From Desulfocorpusculum sp964414345 (GTDB taxonomy: Bacteria > Desulfobacterota > Desulfocorpusculales > Desulfocorpusculum), in contig CAYPWF010000125.1 of assembly GCA_964414345.1 (NCBI GenBank), positions 1 to 5,655 of the forward strand: 5,655 nucleotides of DNA, given 5' to 3'. Under the pieces are notes generated by a model. The model had not been told where the DNA came from. It saw only the letters and a program-made list of their open reading frames with translations, and did no database searches. This document shows positions 5,575-5,655 of the stretch, piece after piece. Each line of letters begins with the position of its first letter. Within the stretch, counting starts at the first letter, position 1. Made by a program: the position numbers and the translations under genes.

Positions 5575-5655
5575 TAAAGTTCAGCCTGTTACACAATTTT
5601 GGTCATACCGTTTTTGGGTAAAATGGCGCCTGGCGGGTGGGGCTCTCTTTGCTAC
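5575..5655. other. Gene-free right edge
   Basis: I see no gene, RNA or clear promoter in this stretch. It contains an AT-rich part (5591-5623) and the palindrome GGCGCC (5625-5630). It may be the upstream or downstream region of a gene outside the window. Confidence 0.4.

Noticed and set aside
5598..5615. GGT-CAT-ACC followed by TTTTT as an intrinsic terminator
   Set aside because: The stem is only 3 bp, too short to work as a terminator.

Overview
The window holds a compact, single-strand operon for a tripartite efflux or secretion pump of the MacA-MacB-TolC type. Its flanks carry no genes but do carry repeats. The coding part is GC-rich (41 of 60 bases in a sampled block). It uses GGG for Gly, AGG for Arg and ATA for Ile freely. 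An outer-membrane lipoprotein shows that the host is Gram-negative. Codon habit and the style of the proteins suggest a deltaproteobacterium (Desulfobacterota); this is an inference and not a proven assignment.

Layout. Bases 1-130 are a purine-rich array of 7-bp repeats (GAAGAGT/GAAGAAT) interrupted by a G-run tract. Bases 131-354 contain no gene; they hold a possible extended -10 promoter and a 14-bp dyad lying against the first ribosome-binding site. Four genes follow: a periplasmic adaptor (355-1689), an ABC ATPase (1728-2456), an ABC permease (2453-3823) and an outer-membrane NodT-type factor (start preferred at 3831, end 5327). The ATPase and permease genes overlap by 4 bp. The permease stop codon lies within the ribosome-binding region of the last gene. 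Bases 5328-5655 are AT-richer and gene-free, with two diverged 80-bp tandem repeats and some weak hairpins.

How the genes work together. ATP hydrolysis by the ATPase drives shape changes in the permease. The adaptor links the permease to the outer-membrane tunnel, so substrate is pushed from the periplasm or membrane out of the cell. In E. coli MacB the ATPase and permease are one polypeptide; here they are two genes, and the operon also brings its own exit duct. The substrate cannot be read from the sequence: macrolides, lipopeptides, siderophores and peptides are all known for this family.

The pump itself is a well-known type, and I see no convincing undescribed system. The parts most worth a second look are the flanking repeats, the homopolymeric G tracts (one G10 inside the permease gene), and a 15-base G-rich string shared between the upstream repeat zone and the adaptor gene.
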